From: Nocardioides aquaticus
Lineage (GTDB): Bacteria > Actinomycetota > Actinomycetes > Propionibacteriales > Nocardioidaceae
Assembly (NCBI RefSeq): GCF_018459925.1
Contig: NZ_CP075371.1
Span: 124,001 to 188,000, forward strand
Direction: 5' to 3'
Length of the DNA stretch: 64,000 nucleotides
Every line of letters starts with the position of its first letter. Positions within the stretch are counted from its first letter, which is position 1. Made by a program: the position numbers and the translations under genes. Shown here in pieces: positions 1-9,281 of the stretch. The notes beneath the pieces were generated by a model. The model was not told the DNA's origin, searched no databases, and saw only the letters and a list, made by a program, of their open reading frames with translations.

Positions 1-786
1 CGCGCGCTCCTGGGCGATCGGGACCGCGAGCACGGTGTGGGCCAGGCCGGCCTCGAAGACCTGGCGGGCCAGCCGCTCGGCGCCCGCGGGCGTCGTCCGC
101 TCCCCGACGCCGACGGCGATCACGCCGGGGGAGAGCAGCAGCACGTCGCCGCCCTCGACGTGCTCGAGCTGGTGGCCGTGGATGCGCGGGGCCGCGTCGA
201 AGCGCGGGTGCAGGCTGTAGACGAGCTCGGTGAGCTGGGTCTCGCGCTTGCGGGCCGGCATCGCCAGCGACGTGATCGCGACCCGGTCGCGCACCCAGAA
301 GCTGGAGTCGCGGGTGAAGAGGAGGTTCGGCAGCGGGTCGATGAGGAACGCGTCGTGCGGCAGCAGCGAGGTGACCAGGCCGAACCCGCCGCGCACCTCG
401 TCGTTGCGGATGCCCGCGGTCAGGTAGTGCGTCAGCTCGGCGGGCGTGGCGTCGCCCAGCTTGCCGGCCAGGTAGCCGCGCATCGTGTCGCCGAGGTCGA
501 GCCCGGAGAGCGCCGTGCCGATCGCGGTCGCCCGGGCGTCGGGGTCGGCGAGGGTCTCGGTGAGCAGCTCGGTCAGGTACAGCACCTCGACGTCGCGGTC
601 GCGCAGCGCCTGCGCGAAGGCGTCGTGCTCCTCCTGCGCGCGCGCCACCCACGGGATGCCGTCGAAGAGGAGGCGGTCGTTGTTGCCGGGGGTCAGCCGC
701 TGCAGCTCGGCACCCGGGCGGTGCAGCAGCACCGTACGGAGGGTCCCGACCTCGCTGTCGGCGCCGGTGGGCGCGTGAGCCGTCAT
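1..786 (-). CDS. arcA: Arginine deiminase, C-terminus beyond window edge
   Basis: Hydrolyses L-arginine to citrulline and ammonia, the first step of the cytosolic arginine deiminase pathway. The 262 codons present begin MTAHAPTGADSEVG at an ATG and show the family signatures in order: LHRPG near residue 20, an FTRDSS motif near 160, and an HxxxxEGGDVL block near 220 that supplies substrate-binding and catalytic residues. The C-terminal part with the catalytic Cys lies outside the window. It is co-oriented with and 27 bases downstream of the pheA-like gene, so the two could share a transcript. Family identity is secure from the motifs; whether arcB or arcC follows cannot be seen. Confidence 0.9.
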   Translation of the reverse strand, partial: MTAHAPTGADSEVGTLRTVLLHRPGAELQRLTPGNNDRLLFDGIPWVARAQEEHDAFAQALRDRDVEVLYLTELLTETLADPDARATAIGTALSGLDLGDTMRGYLAGKLGDATPAELTHYLTAGIRNDEVRGGFGLVTSLLPHDAFLIDPLPNLLFTRDSSFWVRDRVAITSLAMPARKRETQLTELVYSLHPRFDAAPRIHGHQLEHVEGGDVLLLSPGVIAVGVGERTTPAGAERLARQVFEAGLAHTVLAVPIAQERA

Positions 787-813
787 GGGCGCAGCCTAGG
801 GCCAGGGCGACCC

Positions 814-1653
814 TCAGCGACGCGAGGCGTCGGCCGGGTAGACCCCGAGCACCTTGATCTCGTGCGTGAAGAACCGCAGCTCCTCCAGCGCCCGCGCCAG
901 GCCGGGCTCGGCGGGGTGGCCGTCGACCTCGGCGAGGAACTGCGTCGCGGTGAACTGCCCGTCGACCATGTAGCTCTCCAGCTTGGTCATGTTCACGCCG
1001 TTGGTCGCGAAGCCGCCCAGGGCCTTGTAGAGGGCCGCCGGGATGTTGCGCACGTTGAAGACGAAGCTGGTCACGACCGGGCCGCGCCCGGCCTCGGCCT
1101 CGACCAGGTCGGGGGAGAGCACCACGAAGCGGGTGGTGTTGTGGTCCTCGTCCTCGACGTCCTCACGGAGCACCTCGAGGCCGTAGATCTCCGCGGCCAG
1201 CCGCGGCGAGATCGCGGCCTGGGTGGGGTCCCCGGCCTCGGCGATCTCGCGGGCGGCGCCGGCGGTGTCGCCGGAGATCAGCGGGGTCAGGCCGAGCTCG
1301 CGGATCACCCTGCGGCACTGGCCCAGGGCGTGGACGTGGCTGTGGACGGTGCGCAGCCCCGCGGTCGTCGCCCCGGGCACGCCGAGCAGCACGAACTGGA
1401 TCCGCCAGAAGTGCTCGGCCACGATGTGCAGGCCCGAGCCGGGCAGGAAGTGGTGGATGTCGGCGACCCGGCCGGCGATCGAGTTGTCGATCGGGATCAT
1501 CGCCAGGTCGGCGCTGCCCTGGTCGACCGCGGCGAAGACGTCCTCGAAGGAGGCGCACGGCACGGGCTCCAGGTCGGGGTAGTGGTGCGCGCACACCGCG
1601 TGGGAGTTGGCGCCCGGCTCGCCCTGGTAGGCGATGCGTCCCGTCCTGGTCAC
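814..1653 (-). CDS. pheA: Prephenate dehydratase
   Basis: Converts prephenate to phenylpyruvate in phenylalanine biosynthesis. The 279-residue protein is the normal length of a monofunctional actinobacterial PheA. It starts with the IAYQGEPGANSH block, carries the catalytic DHNTTRF motif near residue 190, and ends in an ACT domain (NIPAALYKALGGFA... NMTKLESYMVDG) that binds phenylalanine for feedback inhibition. No chorismate mutase domain is fused. The GTG start at 1653 is only 23 bases from the divergent DUF4446 gene, so the promoters must overlap. Confidence 0.95.
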   Translation of the reverse strand: MTRTGRIAYQGEPGANSHAVCAHHYPDLEPVPCASFEDVFAAVDQGSADLAMIPIDNSIAGRVADIHHFLPGSGLHIVAEHFWRIQFVLLGVPGATTAGLRTVHSHVHALGQCRRVIRELGLTPLISGDTAGAAREIAEAGDPTQAAISPRLAAEIYGLEVLREDVEDEDHNTTRFVVLSPDLVEAEAGRGPVVTSFVFNVRNIPAALYKALGGFATNGVNMTKLESYMVDGQFTATQFLAEVDGHPAEPGLARALEELRFFTHEIKVLGVYPADASRR

Positions 1654-1676
1654 CGGCTCAGTCTAGGGTCGGCGAC

Positions 1677-2081
1677 GTGCTGGTCCTGTCGCTGCTCACC
1701 GCCGTGGTCGCCCTCCTCGCCACCCTCGCCCTCGCCTTCGCGGTCGTCGCCCTGCGCCGCACCGCGCGTCCCCGCGGCGGCGGTGTCGACGCGCTGCCCG
1801 AGGACCTCCAGGGCCTGCGCCAGGAGGTCGCCGCGCTCACCGCCGAGAGCCGGGCGGCGCTGCGCAACCTCGCCGTCGTGCGCTACGACGCCTTCGGCGA
1901 CATGGGCGGGCACCTCTCCTGGTCGCTGGCGCTGCTCGACGAGGCCGGCCACGGGGTGGTGCTGACCTCGATCCACGGCCGCAGCGAGGCGCGCACCTAC
2001 GCCAAGAACATCGCCGCCTGGACCTGCGACCAGCCCCTCTCCCCGGAGGAGCAGGAGTCGGTCGACCACGCCCGTCCCTGA
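1677..2081 (+). CDS. DUF4446 family membrane-anchored protein
   Basis: A 134-residue protein with one N-terminal membrane helix (MLVLSLLTAVVALLATLALAFAV is hydrophobic), then a charged linker and a compact domain containing LAVVRYDAFGDMGGHLSWSLALLD and GVVLTSIHGRSEARTYAK. This combination is typical of DUF4446, found next to pheA or serS in many actinobacteria; its function is unknown. GTG start at 1677, divergent from pheA. I expect a cytoplasmic domain tethered to the membrane. Confidence 0.8.
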   Translation: MLVLSLLTAVVALLATLALAFAVVALRRTARPRGGGVDALPEDLQGLRQEVAALTAESRAALRNLAVVRYDAFGDMGGHLSWSLALLDEAGHGVVLTSIHGRSEARTYAKNIAAWTCDQPLSPEEQESVDHARP

Positions 2082-2095
2082 GCCCGCCCGGGTGC

Positions 2096-2941
2096 CTAGG
2101 AGACGAACGCCCGCAGCAGCACCGTCAGGCGGTCCCGCTCCGCGGCGGTCAGGGGGGCCAGCAGGTCGCCGATCGCCCGGTCCCCGGCTCCCCGCGCCGC
2201 GTCGGTCGCCGCGTCGGCGCCGGCCTCCCGGTGCAGCAGGTGCGTACGCCGGTCCCCGGCCGCCGCGCGCCGGCTGACCAGCCCGCGCTCCTCCAGGCCG
2301 TCGACGACCTGGACCACCCGCGCGCCGCTGAGGCCGAGGTGGCGGGCCAGGTCGGCCTGCGGGACCGGCCCGGTCTCGCCCAGCACCACCAGGGCCGCGT
2401 AGTGCCGCGGCTCGAGGCCGACCGGCGCCAGCGCCTCGAGGAAGTCGCGGTGCGCCCGCTCGTGCAGGCGGGTGACCAGGAAGCCGGTGCTCGCCCGCAG
2501 CACGGGCGGCACCTGCGCGGACAGGTGCGGGTCGGTCACCGCGTGCAGCAGGTCGCGCAGCTCGGCCGACCCGGCGTCCCCCAGCGGTGCGGTCAGCCGC
2601 CGGACGACCTCGTCGAGGTGCGCGCCCCAGCGGCGTACGGCGTCGTCGGCCGCCGGCGTCCGGGTGAGCAGCCAGGAGCGACGGTCCACGGGGTTGCGGA
2701 CCCGGGCGACCAGGCCCTGCCGCACCAGCTCCGCGGCCACGGTGCCCACGGTCGTCGCGCTGACGGCGATCGCCGCGGCGAGGTCCTGCTGGGAGCGGGC
2801 GTGCCCGTCGCCCAGCACGTGCAGGACTGAGAAGCCGTGCACGTCGACGCCCGCCGGCAGCACGTCCGCGAGCTCGGCGGCCACCCGCATCCGCGCCCGG
2901 AAGAGCAGGTGGCCCGGCAGGGCGGCCAGCACCTCCAGCAC
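2096..2941 (-). CDS. MarR-type regulator with two winged-helix domains
   Basis: At 281 residues this is about twice the usual MarR length, and the sequence shows two MarR-like halves. The first (about 1-125) has SQQDLAAAIAVSATTVGTVAAELVRQGLVARVRNPVDRRSWLLT; the second (about 150-281) has PQADLARHLGLSGARVVQVVDGLEERGLVSRRAAAGDRRTHLL. Each carries its own recognition helix and a DRR wing, so one chain may act like a MarR dimer. It is divergent from the DHA2 exporter at 3004, the usual arrangement for a repressor of a drug pump. GTG start with GGAG six bases upstream. The ligand is unknown. Confidence 0.85.
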   Translation of the reverse strand: MLEVLAALPGHLLFRARMRVAAELADVLPAGVDVHGFSVLHVLGDGHARSQQDLAAAIAVSATTVGTVAAELVRQGLVARVRNPVDRRSWLLTRTPAADDAVRRWGAHLDEVVRRLTAPLGDAGSAELRDLLHAVTDPHLSAQVPPVLRASTGFLVTRLHERAHRDFLEALAPVGLEPRHYAALVVLGETGPVPQADLARHLGLSGARVVQVVDGLEERGLVSRRAAAGDRRTHLLHREAGADAATDAARGAGDRAIGDLLAPLTAAERDRLTVLLRAFVS

Positions 2942-3003
2942 GTGGCGCTCCTCACGTTAGGCAAGACGTTGATCGTTAACCTCTTGACCATATCGCGGGA
3001 CGG

Positions 3004-4680
3004 GTGGATCGTCATCCCTGTGCCCGACCTCGACGACACCACCCACGCCCCCGGGGCCACCATCGCGGCCGCCCCGGCGGCGAGCACGCCGACACCGGCG
3101 GCGGGTCCCCGTGGTGGACCCTGGTCGCGGTCGCCACCGGCGTGTTCATGCTGCTGCTCGACATCACGATCGTGAACGTCGCCCTCCCCGACATCCAGAG
3201 CCAGCTCGACGCCTCGATCTCCGACCTGCAGTGGGTGATCGACGCCTACGCCCTCAGCCTGGCCGCGCTGCTGCTCACCGCCGGCTCCCTGGCCGACCTG
3301 TACGGCCGCCGCAAGGTCTTCGTGATCGGCATCGTGCTCTTCGGGCTGGGCTCCGCGGCCTGCGGCGTGGCCCAGGACGTGCTGTTCCTGACCCTGGCCC
3401 GCGCCTTCCAGGGCATCGGCGGGGCGGCGATGTTCGCGACCGCCCTGGCGCTGCTGGCCAGCACCTACACCGGGCGCGCGCGGGGCATCGCCTTCGGCGT
3501 CTTCGGTGCCGTCACCGGCGTGGCCGTCGCCGTCGGCCCGGTCCTCGGCGGCGTGCTCACCACCGGCCTGTCGTGGCGCTGGATCTTCTGGGTCAACGTC
3601 CCGCTCTGCGTCGGTGCTGTCGTCCTGACGCTGGCCAAGGTCCGCGAGTCCCGCAACCCGTACGCCGGGCGCCCCGACTGGATCGGGTTCGTCACCTTCA
3701 GCACGGCGCTGGCCGCGCTCGTCCTCGGCCTGATCGAGGCCGGCGAGCGGTCCTGGTCCGACGGTCTGGTCGTCGGCTGCCTGGTCGTCGCCGCCGTCAT
3801 GATGGCGGCCTTCGTGGTCAGCCAGCTGCTGCAGTCACAGCCGATGTTCGACTTGGCGCTGCTGCGCAAGCCGACCTTCACCGGCGGCCTGGTCGCGGCC
3901 TTCGGGGTGTCGGCGTCGATCTTCTCGGTGCTGGCCTACCTGGTGATCTACCTCCAGAACGTGCTCGGCTACTCCGCGGTCGGGACCGGCGTACGCCTGC
4001 TGTTCCTCTCCGGCGCCTCCTTCGTGGCGGCCGCGATCGCGGGCCGGCTGACCGAGAAGGTCCCGACCAAGTGGCTGATCGCCCCGGGGTTCCTGCTCAC
4101 CGCCGGCGGCCTCGCGCTGATGATCGGCGTCGGCGACGACTGGACGCACCTGATCCCCGGCCTGCTGGTCGCGGGCGTCGGGATCGGGATGATCAACCCG
4201 CCGCTGGCCTCGACCGCCGTCGGCGTGGTTGCCGTCGAGCGCTCCGGGATGGCCTCGGGCGTGAACTCGACCTTCCGGCAGGTCGGGATCGCCACCGGGA
4301 TCGCCGCGCTGGGCTCGATCTTCAGCCGCGAGATCGCCGCCGACGCCACCGCCGGGCTGCAGGCGCAGGTCCCGCCGGCCGCGCTGGACCCGCTGACCGC
4401 CGCGCTGTCGGGCGGCCAGGTGCAGGTCGCCGCCGACGCGGCGGCCTCGGCGGCCCCGGGTGGGCGGGCCGAGGCCGCCCGCGAGCTGGTCACCCAGGTC
4501 GGCACCACTGCCGTGGTGGACGCCCTCGACCACATCCTGCTGATCGCCGCGGTGATCGCCCTGGTCGCTGGCCTGCTGTGCCTGGTGCTGATCCGGCAGA
4601 AGGACTTCGTCGCGCAGGGGCCCACCCCGGCCGCCGCCGAGGAGCCCGAGGCCCGGGACGGCGTCGGCGCCTCCGCCTAG
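3004..4680 (+). CDS. DHA2-family MFS multidrug exporter, N-terminal frame suspect
   Basis: Proton-driven inner-membrane exporter of the EmrB/QacA type with 14 predicted membrane segments. From residue 36 the sequence is textbook: PWWTLVAVATGVFMLLLDITIVNVALP, then LADLYGRRKVFVIG after helix 2 and ARAFQGIGGAAMF in helix 4. The first 35 residues in this frame are an unlikely Arg/His/Gly string. The neighbouring frame from a GTG at 3020 gives a credible Ala/Pro/Thr leader (VPDLDDTTHAPGAT). One extra C in the CCCC run at 3107-3110 would join the two, so a one-base deletion or sequencing error is likely. Probably controlled by the divergent double-MarR protein. Confidence 0.88.
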   Translation: MDRHPCARPRRHHPRPRGHHRGRPGGEHADTGGGSPWWTLVAVATGVFMLLLDITIVNVALPDIQSQLDASISDLQWVIDAYALSLAALLLTAGSLADLYGRRKVFVIGIVLFGLGSAACGVAQDVLFLTLARAFQGIGGAAMFATALALLASTYTGRARGIAFGVFGAVTGVAVAVGPVLGGVLTTGLSWRWIFWVNVPLCVGAVVLTLAKVRESRNPYAGRPDWIGFVTFSTALAALVLGLIEAGERSWSDGLVVGCLVVAAVMMAAFVVSQLLQSQPMFDLALLRKPTFTGGLVAAFGVSASIFSVLAYLVIYLQNVLGYSAVGTGVRLLFLSGASFVAAAIAGRLTEKVPTKWLIAPGFLLTAGGLALMIGVGDDWTHLIPGLLVAGVGIGMINPPLASTAVGVVAVERSGMASGVNSTFRQVGIATGIAALGSIFSREIAADATAGLQAQVPPAALDPLTAALSGGQVQVAADAAASAAPGGRAEAARELVTQVGTTAVVDALDHILLIAAVIALVAGLLCLVLIRQKDFVAQGPTPAAAEEPEARDGVGASA

Positions 4681-4690
4681 CCTTCGGCCC

Positions 4691-5425
4691 ATGCGGTTCG
4701 ACCAGCCTCCGGTGCTCGAGGTGACCGTCGACCGCAGCAAGCGGCTCGACCCCGACGAGTGGCCGATGACGGTGCCGGCGGTGGCCCAGCTGGACCGCGA
4801 GGGCCTGCGCCTGGACCCCGGGGTCACGCTGCTGGTCGGCGAGAACGGGTCGGGCAAGTCGACGCTGGTCGAGGCGGTCGCGATGGCGTACGGCCTCTCG
4901 CCCGAGGGCGGCTCGGCCTTCGGCGACCGGACCACCCGGGCCTCGGAGTCGCCGCTCGGCGGCGCGCTGCGGCTGCGCCGCGGGCTCGGCTCGGGCAGGT
5001 GGGGCTTCTTCCTCCGCGCCGAGACGATGCACGGCTTCTACACCTTCCTCGAGGACAACCCCACCGCGAACCCGCGGGAGCCCCTGTTCCACGAGATGAG
5101 CCACGGGGAGTCGTTCCTCGAGGTGCTGCGCACCCGGTTCGACTCCTCGGGCCTCTACTGCCTCGACGAGCCGGAGGCCGCGCTGTCCTTCTCCTCGACC
5201 CTGGCCCTGATCACCACGCTGCACGACGTCACCCGGTCCGGCGCCCAGGTCCTCTGCGCGACGCACTCGCCGGTGCTGGCCGCGATGCCCGGCGCGACGC
5301 TGCTCGAGGTGGGCGAGTGGGGCTACCGGCGCACCCGCTGGGAGGACCTCGAGCTGGTCGAGCACTGGCGGCGCTACCTCGACGAGCCGCAGCGCTACCT
5401 GCGCCACCTGCTCGGCGACGACTGA
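4691..5425 (+). CDS. Stand-alone AAA/ABC-type ATPase
   Basis: A 244-residue soluble ATPase with a complete ABC-like nucleotide-binding site: Walker A GENGSGKST near residue 53, a degenerate signature MSHGESFLEV near 136, Walker B GLYCLDEPEAALS near 155 and switch His in CATHSP near 187. It belongs to the YbbA-like predicted ATPases that lack any membrane partner. It follows the exporter by 10 bases and may be co-transcribed, but nothing ties it to transport. The cellular role is unknown. Confidence 0.8.
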   Translation: MRFDQPPVLEVTVDRSKRLDPDEWPMTVPAVAQLDREGLRLDPGVTLLVGENGSGKSTLVEAVAMAYGLSPEGGSAFGDRTTRASESPLGGALRLRRGLGSGRWGFFLRAETMHGFYTFLEDNPTANPREPLFHEMSHGESFLEVLRTRFDSSGLYCLDEPEAALSFSSTLALITTLHDVTRSGAQVLCATHSPVLAAMPGATLLEVGEWGYRRTRWEDLELVEHWRRYLDEPQRYLRHLLGDD

Positions 5426-5435
5426 GCAGGAGCCG

Positions 5436-7010
5436 TCAGCGGGGGACGCGCACCAGCACCCGCCCGTGCAGGCACTCCATCCGCAGCTCGTGGCCCGGCG
5501 CGATCACGTCGCCGTCCAGCTGGCGCGGGGTCTCGACGTCGGTACGGATCACCACGCTGCGCCCGGTCATCCGGTTGACCAGGTCGTCCACGCGCCGACG
5601 GCGCAGCAGCACCCGCACGGCCAGCGGGATCCAGGACAGGAAGCGGCGGGGGTGCAGCAGCACGACGTCGAGCAGCCCGTCGTCGATCCGGGCGTCCGGG
5701 AGCAGCGGCATCCCGGCCTGCAGGTGCCCGACGTTGCCGACCACGATCGTGCGGGCCCGGGTCTCGACCGGCTCGCCGCCGTCGACGGTGATCCGCACCT
5801 TCACCGCGGGGTACATCAGGGTCTTCAGCCCCGACAGCACGTAGGCCAGCCAGCCGACCCGCGCCTTGATGCTGTCGTTGACGCCCTCCATGATCGCGGC
5901 GTCGAAGCCCATCCCGGCCATCACCATGAAGTGGGTCTTCTCGAGGTCGTCGCCGGAGACCTCGACCAGGTCGACGGCCTGGTCCTGGCCGGTCAGCGCG
6001 ATGTCGACGGCGGCGCGGATGTAGAGCGGCAGGGCCAGGTTGCGGGCCAGCAGGTTGCCGGTGCCGGCCGGGATGATCCCGACCGGGACCCCGGTGCCGG
6101 CCAGCTCGGCGCACACCTCGCGCACGGTCCCGTCGCCGCCGCAGACCACGACCAGGTCGGCGCCCGCGACCGCGGCCGCCTCGGCCTGGCCGGTGCCCGA
6201 GTCCTCGGGCGTGGTCAGGAACCACTGCGGCTCCGACCAGCCGGCGGCCACCGCCATCGAGGTGACCAGCGTCCGGAAGGCCTGCTCGTCCTCGACCTTG
6301 CTCGGGTTGAGCACGACCGCGAGGTCGCGGGTGGTGGGGCCCGCGACCGGCAGCGGCTCGCTGCGGCGGGCGTGGCTGCGCGGCAGCGGGTCCTGGACGA
6401 CCAGGCCGACCAGCGCCAGCCCGAGGCCCAGCAGCAGCCCGCCGGCCACGTCGCTGGGGTAGTGCCGGCCCAGCAGCACCCGGTCGGCGTAGACCGCGAG
6501 CACGGCCAGCGCGACGAGCACGGCCGTCAGCCGCCGGATCCCCCCGCGCCGCACCAGCATCCAGACCAGCACCAGCGCCACCGTGCCGAGCGCCGTGATC
6601 GACGAGGCGTGCCCCGAGGGGAACGCCTTCGAGAGCAGCAGCAGCTCGGGGTCCTGCCACGGCGGTCGCTCCCGGCCGACGAGCAGCTTCAGGCCGGTCG
6701 TGGCGAGCGCGGTCGCGCCGACGACCAGCACGGCGTACACCGCCGCGCGCCGGTGCCCCTTGACCCACAGCGACACCGCGAGAGCCGTCGTGAGCACGGT
6801 GATCCCGATCGTGCCGAACGCGAGCTCGACGACGTGCAGCGGCTGTCGCAGCCACGGCTGGTCGGCGGTCCACGCCGCGGCGCGGCTGCCGGCGTCGTCG
6901 ACCGCGGCCAGCCAGTCCCAGGCCTGCAGCACGCCGAGGGCGAGCAGGCCGAGCAGCAGCAGGCAGGCCAGGCCGGCGCTGAGCTGCAGGCTGCGGGGTC
7001 GGTCGAGCAC
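5436..7010 (-). CDS. PAP2 phosphatase fused to diacylglycerol/lipid kinase
   Basis: A 524-residue membrane protein. The N-terminal half (1-215) has about five membrane helices and all three PAP2 lipid-phosphatase motifs: KLLVGRERP, PSGHASS and GRHYPSD. The C-terminal half (230-524) is a YegS/DagK-type lipid kinase with NPSK, GGDGTVREV and PAGTGNLLARN for ATP binding. The fusion is common in actinobacteria and may interconvert phosphatidate and diacylglycerol, perhaps in recycling lipid or cell-wall carriers. It faces the ATPase gene with a 10-base convergent gap. Both domains are full length with intact motifs. Confidence 0.92.
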   Translation of the reverse strand: MLDRPRSLQLSAGLACLLLLGLLALGVLQAWDWLAAVDDAGSRAAAWTADQPWLRQPLHVVELAFGTIGITVLTTALAVSLWVKGHRRAAVYAVLVVGATALATTGLKLLVGRERPPWQDPELLLLSKAFPSGHASSITALGTVALVLVWMLVRRGGIRRLTAVLVALAVLAVYADRVLLGRHYPSDVAGGLLLGLGLALVGLVVQDPLPRSHARRSEPLPVAGPTTRDLAVVLNPSKVEDEQAFRTLVTSMAVAAGWSEPQWFLTTPEDSGTGQAEAAAVAGADLVVVCGGDGTVREVCAELAGTGVPVGIIPAGTGNLLARNLALPLYIRAAVDIALTGQDQAVDLVEVSGDDLEKTHFMVMAGMGFDAAIMEGVNDSIKARVGWLAYVLSGLKTLMYPAVKVRITVDGGEPVETRARTIVVGNVGHLQAGMPLLPDARIDDGLLDVVLLHPRRFLSWIPLAVRVLLRRRRVDDLVNRMTGRSVVIRTDVETPRQLDGDVIAPGHELRMECLHGRVLVRVPR

Positions 7011-7129
7011 GACGCTCCTCGAGGGCAGGGGGAGAGGCCCGGGGGTCCGCCCGGCCGTCGCCAGGATAGGTCGCCCCAGGGGTGGGGACGGGACCGGGAG
7101 CGACGCGGCACGGCCGATAGCCTGGCGCC

Positions 7130-8398
7130 ATGATCGACCCCCGGCTGCTGCGAGACGACCCCGACCGAGTGCGCGCCGCCCAGGCCAAGCGTGGCCTGTC
7201 CGCCGAGGTGGTCGACCGGGCGCTGTCGGCCGACGCGGACCGTCGGGCCGCGATCGGCGACTTCGAGGCCAAGCGCGCCGAGCAGAAGCAGCTCGGCAAG
7301 CAGGTCGCGCAGGCGAAGGGCGAGGAGAAGCAGGAGCTGCTCGCCCGGACCAAGGCGCTCTCCGCCGAGGTCAAGGCCGCCGAGGCCGCGCAGGGTGAGG
7401 CCGAGACGGCGTGGCGCACCGCGCTGATGGAGATCCCCAACCTCGCGGCCGACGAGGTGCCGGCCGGCGGCGAGGACGACTTCGCGGTCCTCGAGCACGT
7501 CGGGACGGTGCCGCAGTTCGACTTCGAGCCGCGCGACCACGTCGAGCTCGGCCGGATGCTCGGCGCGATCGACCTCGAGCGTGGCGCGAAGGTGTCCGGC
7601 TCGCGCTTCTACTTCCTCACCGGCCTCGGCGCACGGCTGCACCGCGCCCTGGTCAACATGGCGATGGACCAGGCCGCCGAGCACGGCTTCATCGAGGTCG
7701 TCCCGCCCTCGCTGGTCAAGCCCCGCGCCATGGAGGGGACCGGTTTCCTCGGCCAGGCCGCCGACGACGTCTACCGGATCGAGGGCCAGGACCTCTACCT
7801 CGTGGGCACGTCCGAGGTGCCGATGGCTGCCTTCCACTCCGACGAGATCCTGGACGGTGCCGCGCTGCCGCTGCGCTACGCCGCCTACAGCCCGTGCTTC
7901 CGCAAGGAGGCCGGCTCGCACGGCAAGGACACCCGCGGGATCTTCCGGGTGCACTGGTTCGACAAGGTCGAGATGTTCGTCTACACCACGCTCGAGGAGG
8001 CCCCGGCCGAGCACGCCCGGCTGCTGGCGTGGGAGCGCGCCTTCCTGGACAAGCTCGAGCTGGCCTACCGCGTCGTCGACGTCGCGGCCGGCGACCTCGG
8101 CCTCTCGGCGGTGCGCAAGTTCGACTGCGAGGCCTGGATCGCCTCGCAGGGCCGCTACCGCGAGCTGACGTCGGCCTCGAACTGCACCGACTTCCAGAGT
8201 CGTCGGCTCGACACCCGGGGCCGCTTCGGGGACACCACCGGACCGGTCGCCACCCTCAACGGCACCCTCAGCTCGACCAACCGGCCGATCATCGCGCTCC
8301 TCGAGACCCACCAGCAGGCCGACGGCTCCGTCCGCGTCCCCGAGGCGCTGCGGCCGTACCTCGGCGGCCTCGAGGTCCTCACCCCGGTCACGGCGTGA
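7130..8398 (+). CDS. serS: Seryl-tRNA synthetase
   Basis: Charges tRNA-Ser; 422 residues, the expected length. The N-terminal third is the long antiparallel coiled-coil arm ([31 protein letters not shown]). The class II core shows motif 2 ([17 protein letters not shown]) and the [15 protein letters not shown] block of motif 3. ATG start at 7130. The next gene starts inside its stop (GTGA, 4-base overlap), implying translational coupling to the first HAD phosphatase. Two of its tRNA-Ser substrates lie at 15.3 and 16.0 kb. Confidence 0.98.
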   Translation: MIDPRLLRDDPDRVRAAQAKRGLSAEVVDRALSADADRRAAIGDFEAKRAEQKQLGKQVAQAKGEEKQELLARTKALSAEVKAAEAAQGEAETAWRTALMEIPNLAADEVPAGGEDDFAVLEHVGTVPQFDFEPRDHVELGRMLGAIDLERGAKVSGSRFYFLTGLGARLHRALVNMAMDQAAEHGFIEVVPPSLVKPRAMEGTGFLGQAADDVYRIEGQDLYLVGTSEVPMAAFHSDEILDGAALPLRYAAYSPCFRKEAGSHGKDTRGIFRVHWFDKVEMFVYTTLEEAPAEHARLLAWERAFLDKLELAYRVVDVAAGDLGLSAVRKFDCEAWIASQGRYRELTSASNCTDFQSRRLDTRGRFGDTTGPVATLNGTLSSTNRPIIALLETHQQADGSVRVPEALRPYLGGLEVLTPVTA

Positions 8399-9279
8399 GC
8401 ACGCCCGCCCCGGGCGAGCCCGGCTGGCAGCCCCGGCTGGTCGCCCTCGACATCGACGGGACCCTGCTGCGCTGGATCACCGGCGCCGGCACGACGCACG
8501 AGGAGGTCCCGGACGCCGTACGCGCCGCGGTCCGCCGGGCCGCGCGGGCCGGCGCCCACGTGGTGCTGGCCTCCGGGCGGTCCCCGCACAGCATGACCGG
8601 CGTGGCCGACCTGCTCGGGTTGGCCGAGCTGGCCGACGACCGGCTCTGGATCGTGGCCAGCAACGGGGCGGTGGTCACCCGCTACCCCCCGCTCGAGGTG
8701 GTGCGGGAGGAGACCTTCGACGCCGGGCCCGCCGTGCAGCGCATCCTCCAGCTGCACCCCGAGGCCCTGGTCGCCGTCGAGGAGCGGGGCGTCGGCTACC
8801 GGGTCAACCGGGCCTTCCCGACCGGTGAGCTCAGCGGGGACCTGATCCCCACCCCGGTCGAGCACATGGTCGCGGCCCCCGTCAGTCGGGTGATCATCCG
8901 CGACCCGGCGGCGACCGTCGACGACTTCGTGCGCCTCGGCGCGGAGCTCGGCCTGCACGGCACGGACTACGTCGTCGGGTGGACCGCCTGGCTCGACCTG
9001 TCGGCCCCCGGCGTCTCCAAGGCCTCGGGCCTGGACCACGTGGCCGACGCGCTCGGGCTGACCGCCGCCGACGCGCTGGCGATCGGCGACGGCCGCAACG
9101 ACGTCGAGATGCTCCGCTGGGCCGGTCGCGGCGTGGCGATGGGCCAGGCCGTCGACGTGGTGCACGAGGCCGCCGACGCCGTGACCGACGGCGTCGACGA
9201 CGACGGCGCCGCCCGCGAGCTCGAGCGCTGGTTCGGCACCGGCTCCACCGCCGACGCCGCCGACGCCACCGGGGGCTGA
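8395..9279 (+). CDS. HAD-family (Cof-type) phosphatase 1
   Basis: A 294-residue Cof/IIB-type HAD hydrolase. Motif I is ALDIDGTLL near residue 17, motif II is LASGRSPHS near 60, and motifs III/IV are [10 protein letters not shown] and [12 protein letters not shown] near 220. It probably dephosphorylates sugar phosphates, nucleotides or a cofactor. The GTG start overlaps the serS stop by 4 bases; the open frame continues far upstream but that part is the serS shadow. It is followed after 2 bases by a second HAD gene of the same class, so the two look like tandem paralogues. Confidence 0.9.
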   Translation: MSTPAPGEPGWQPRLVALDIDGTLLRWITGAGTTHEEVPDAVRAAVRRAARAGAHVVLASGRSPHSMTGVADLLGLAELADDRLWIVASNGAVVTRYPPLEVVREETFDAGPAVQRILQLHPEALVAVEERGVGYRVNRAFPTGELSGDLIPTPVEHMVAAPVSRVIIRDPAATVDDFVRLGAELGLHGTDYVVGWTAWLDLSAPGVSKASGLDHVADALGLTAADALAIGDGRNDVEMLRWAGRGVAMGQAVDVVHEAADAVTDGVDDDGAARELERWFGTGSTADAADATGG

Positions 9280-9281
9280 GG

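Noticed and set aside
37..1965. A 640-codon plus-strand frame across arcA and pheA
   Set aside because: It is opposite two well-recognised genes and gives a low-complexity protein.
2942..3003. Operator for the double MarR protein
   Set aside because: GTTA...TAAC and short ACG/CGT symmetries exist, but no convincing palindrome with usable arm length was found.
5466..7133. Long plus-strand frame opposite the PAP2/lipid-kinase gene
   Set aside because: Gln/Arg/His-rich shadow protein; the minus-strand fusion gene has all catalytic motifs.
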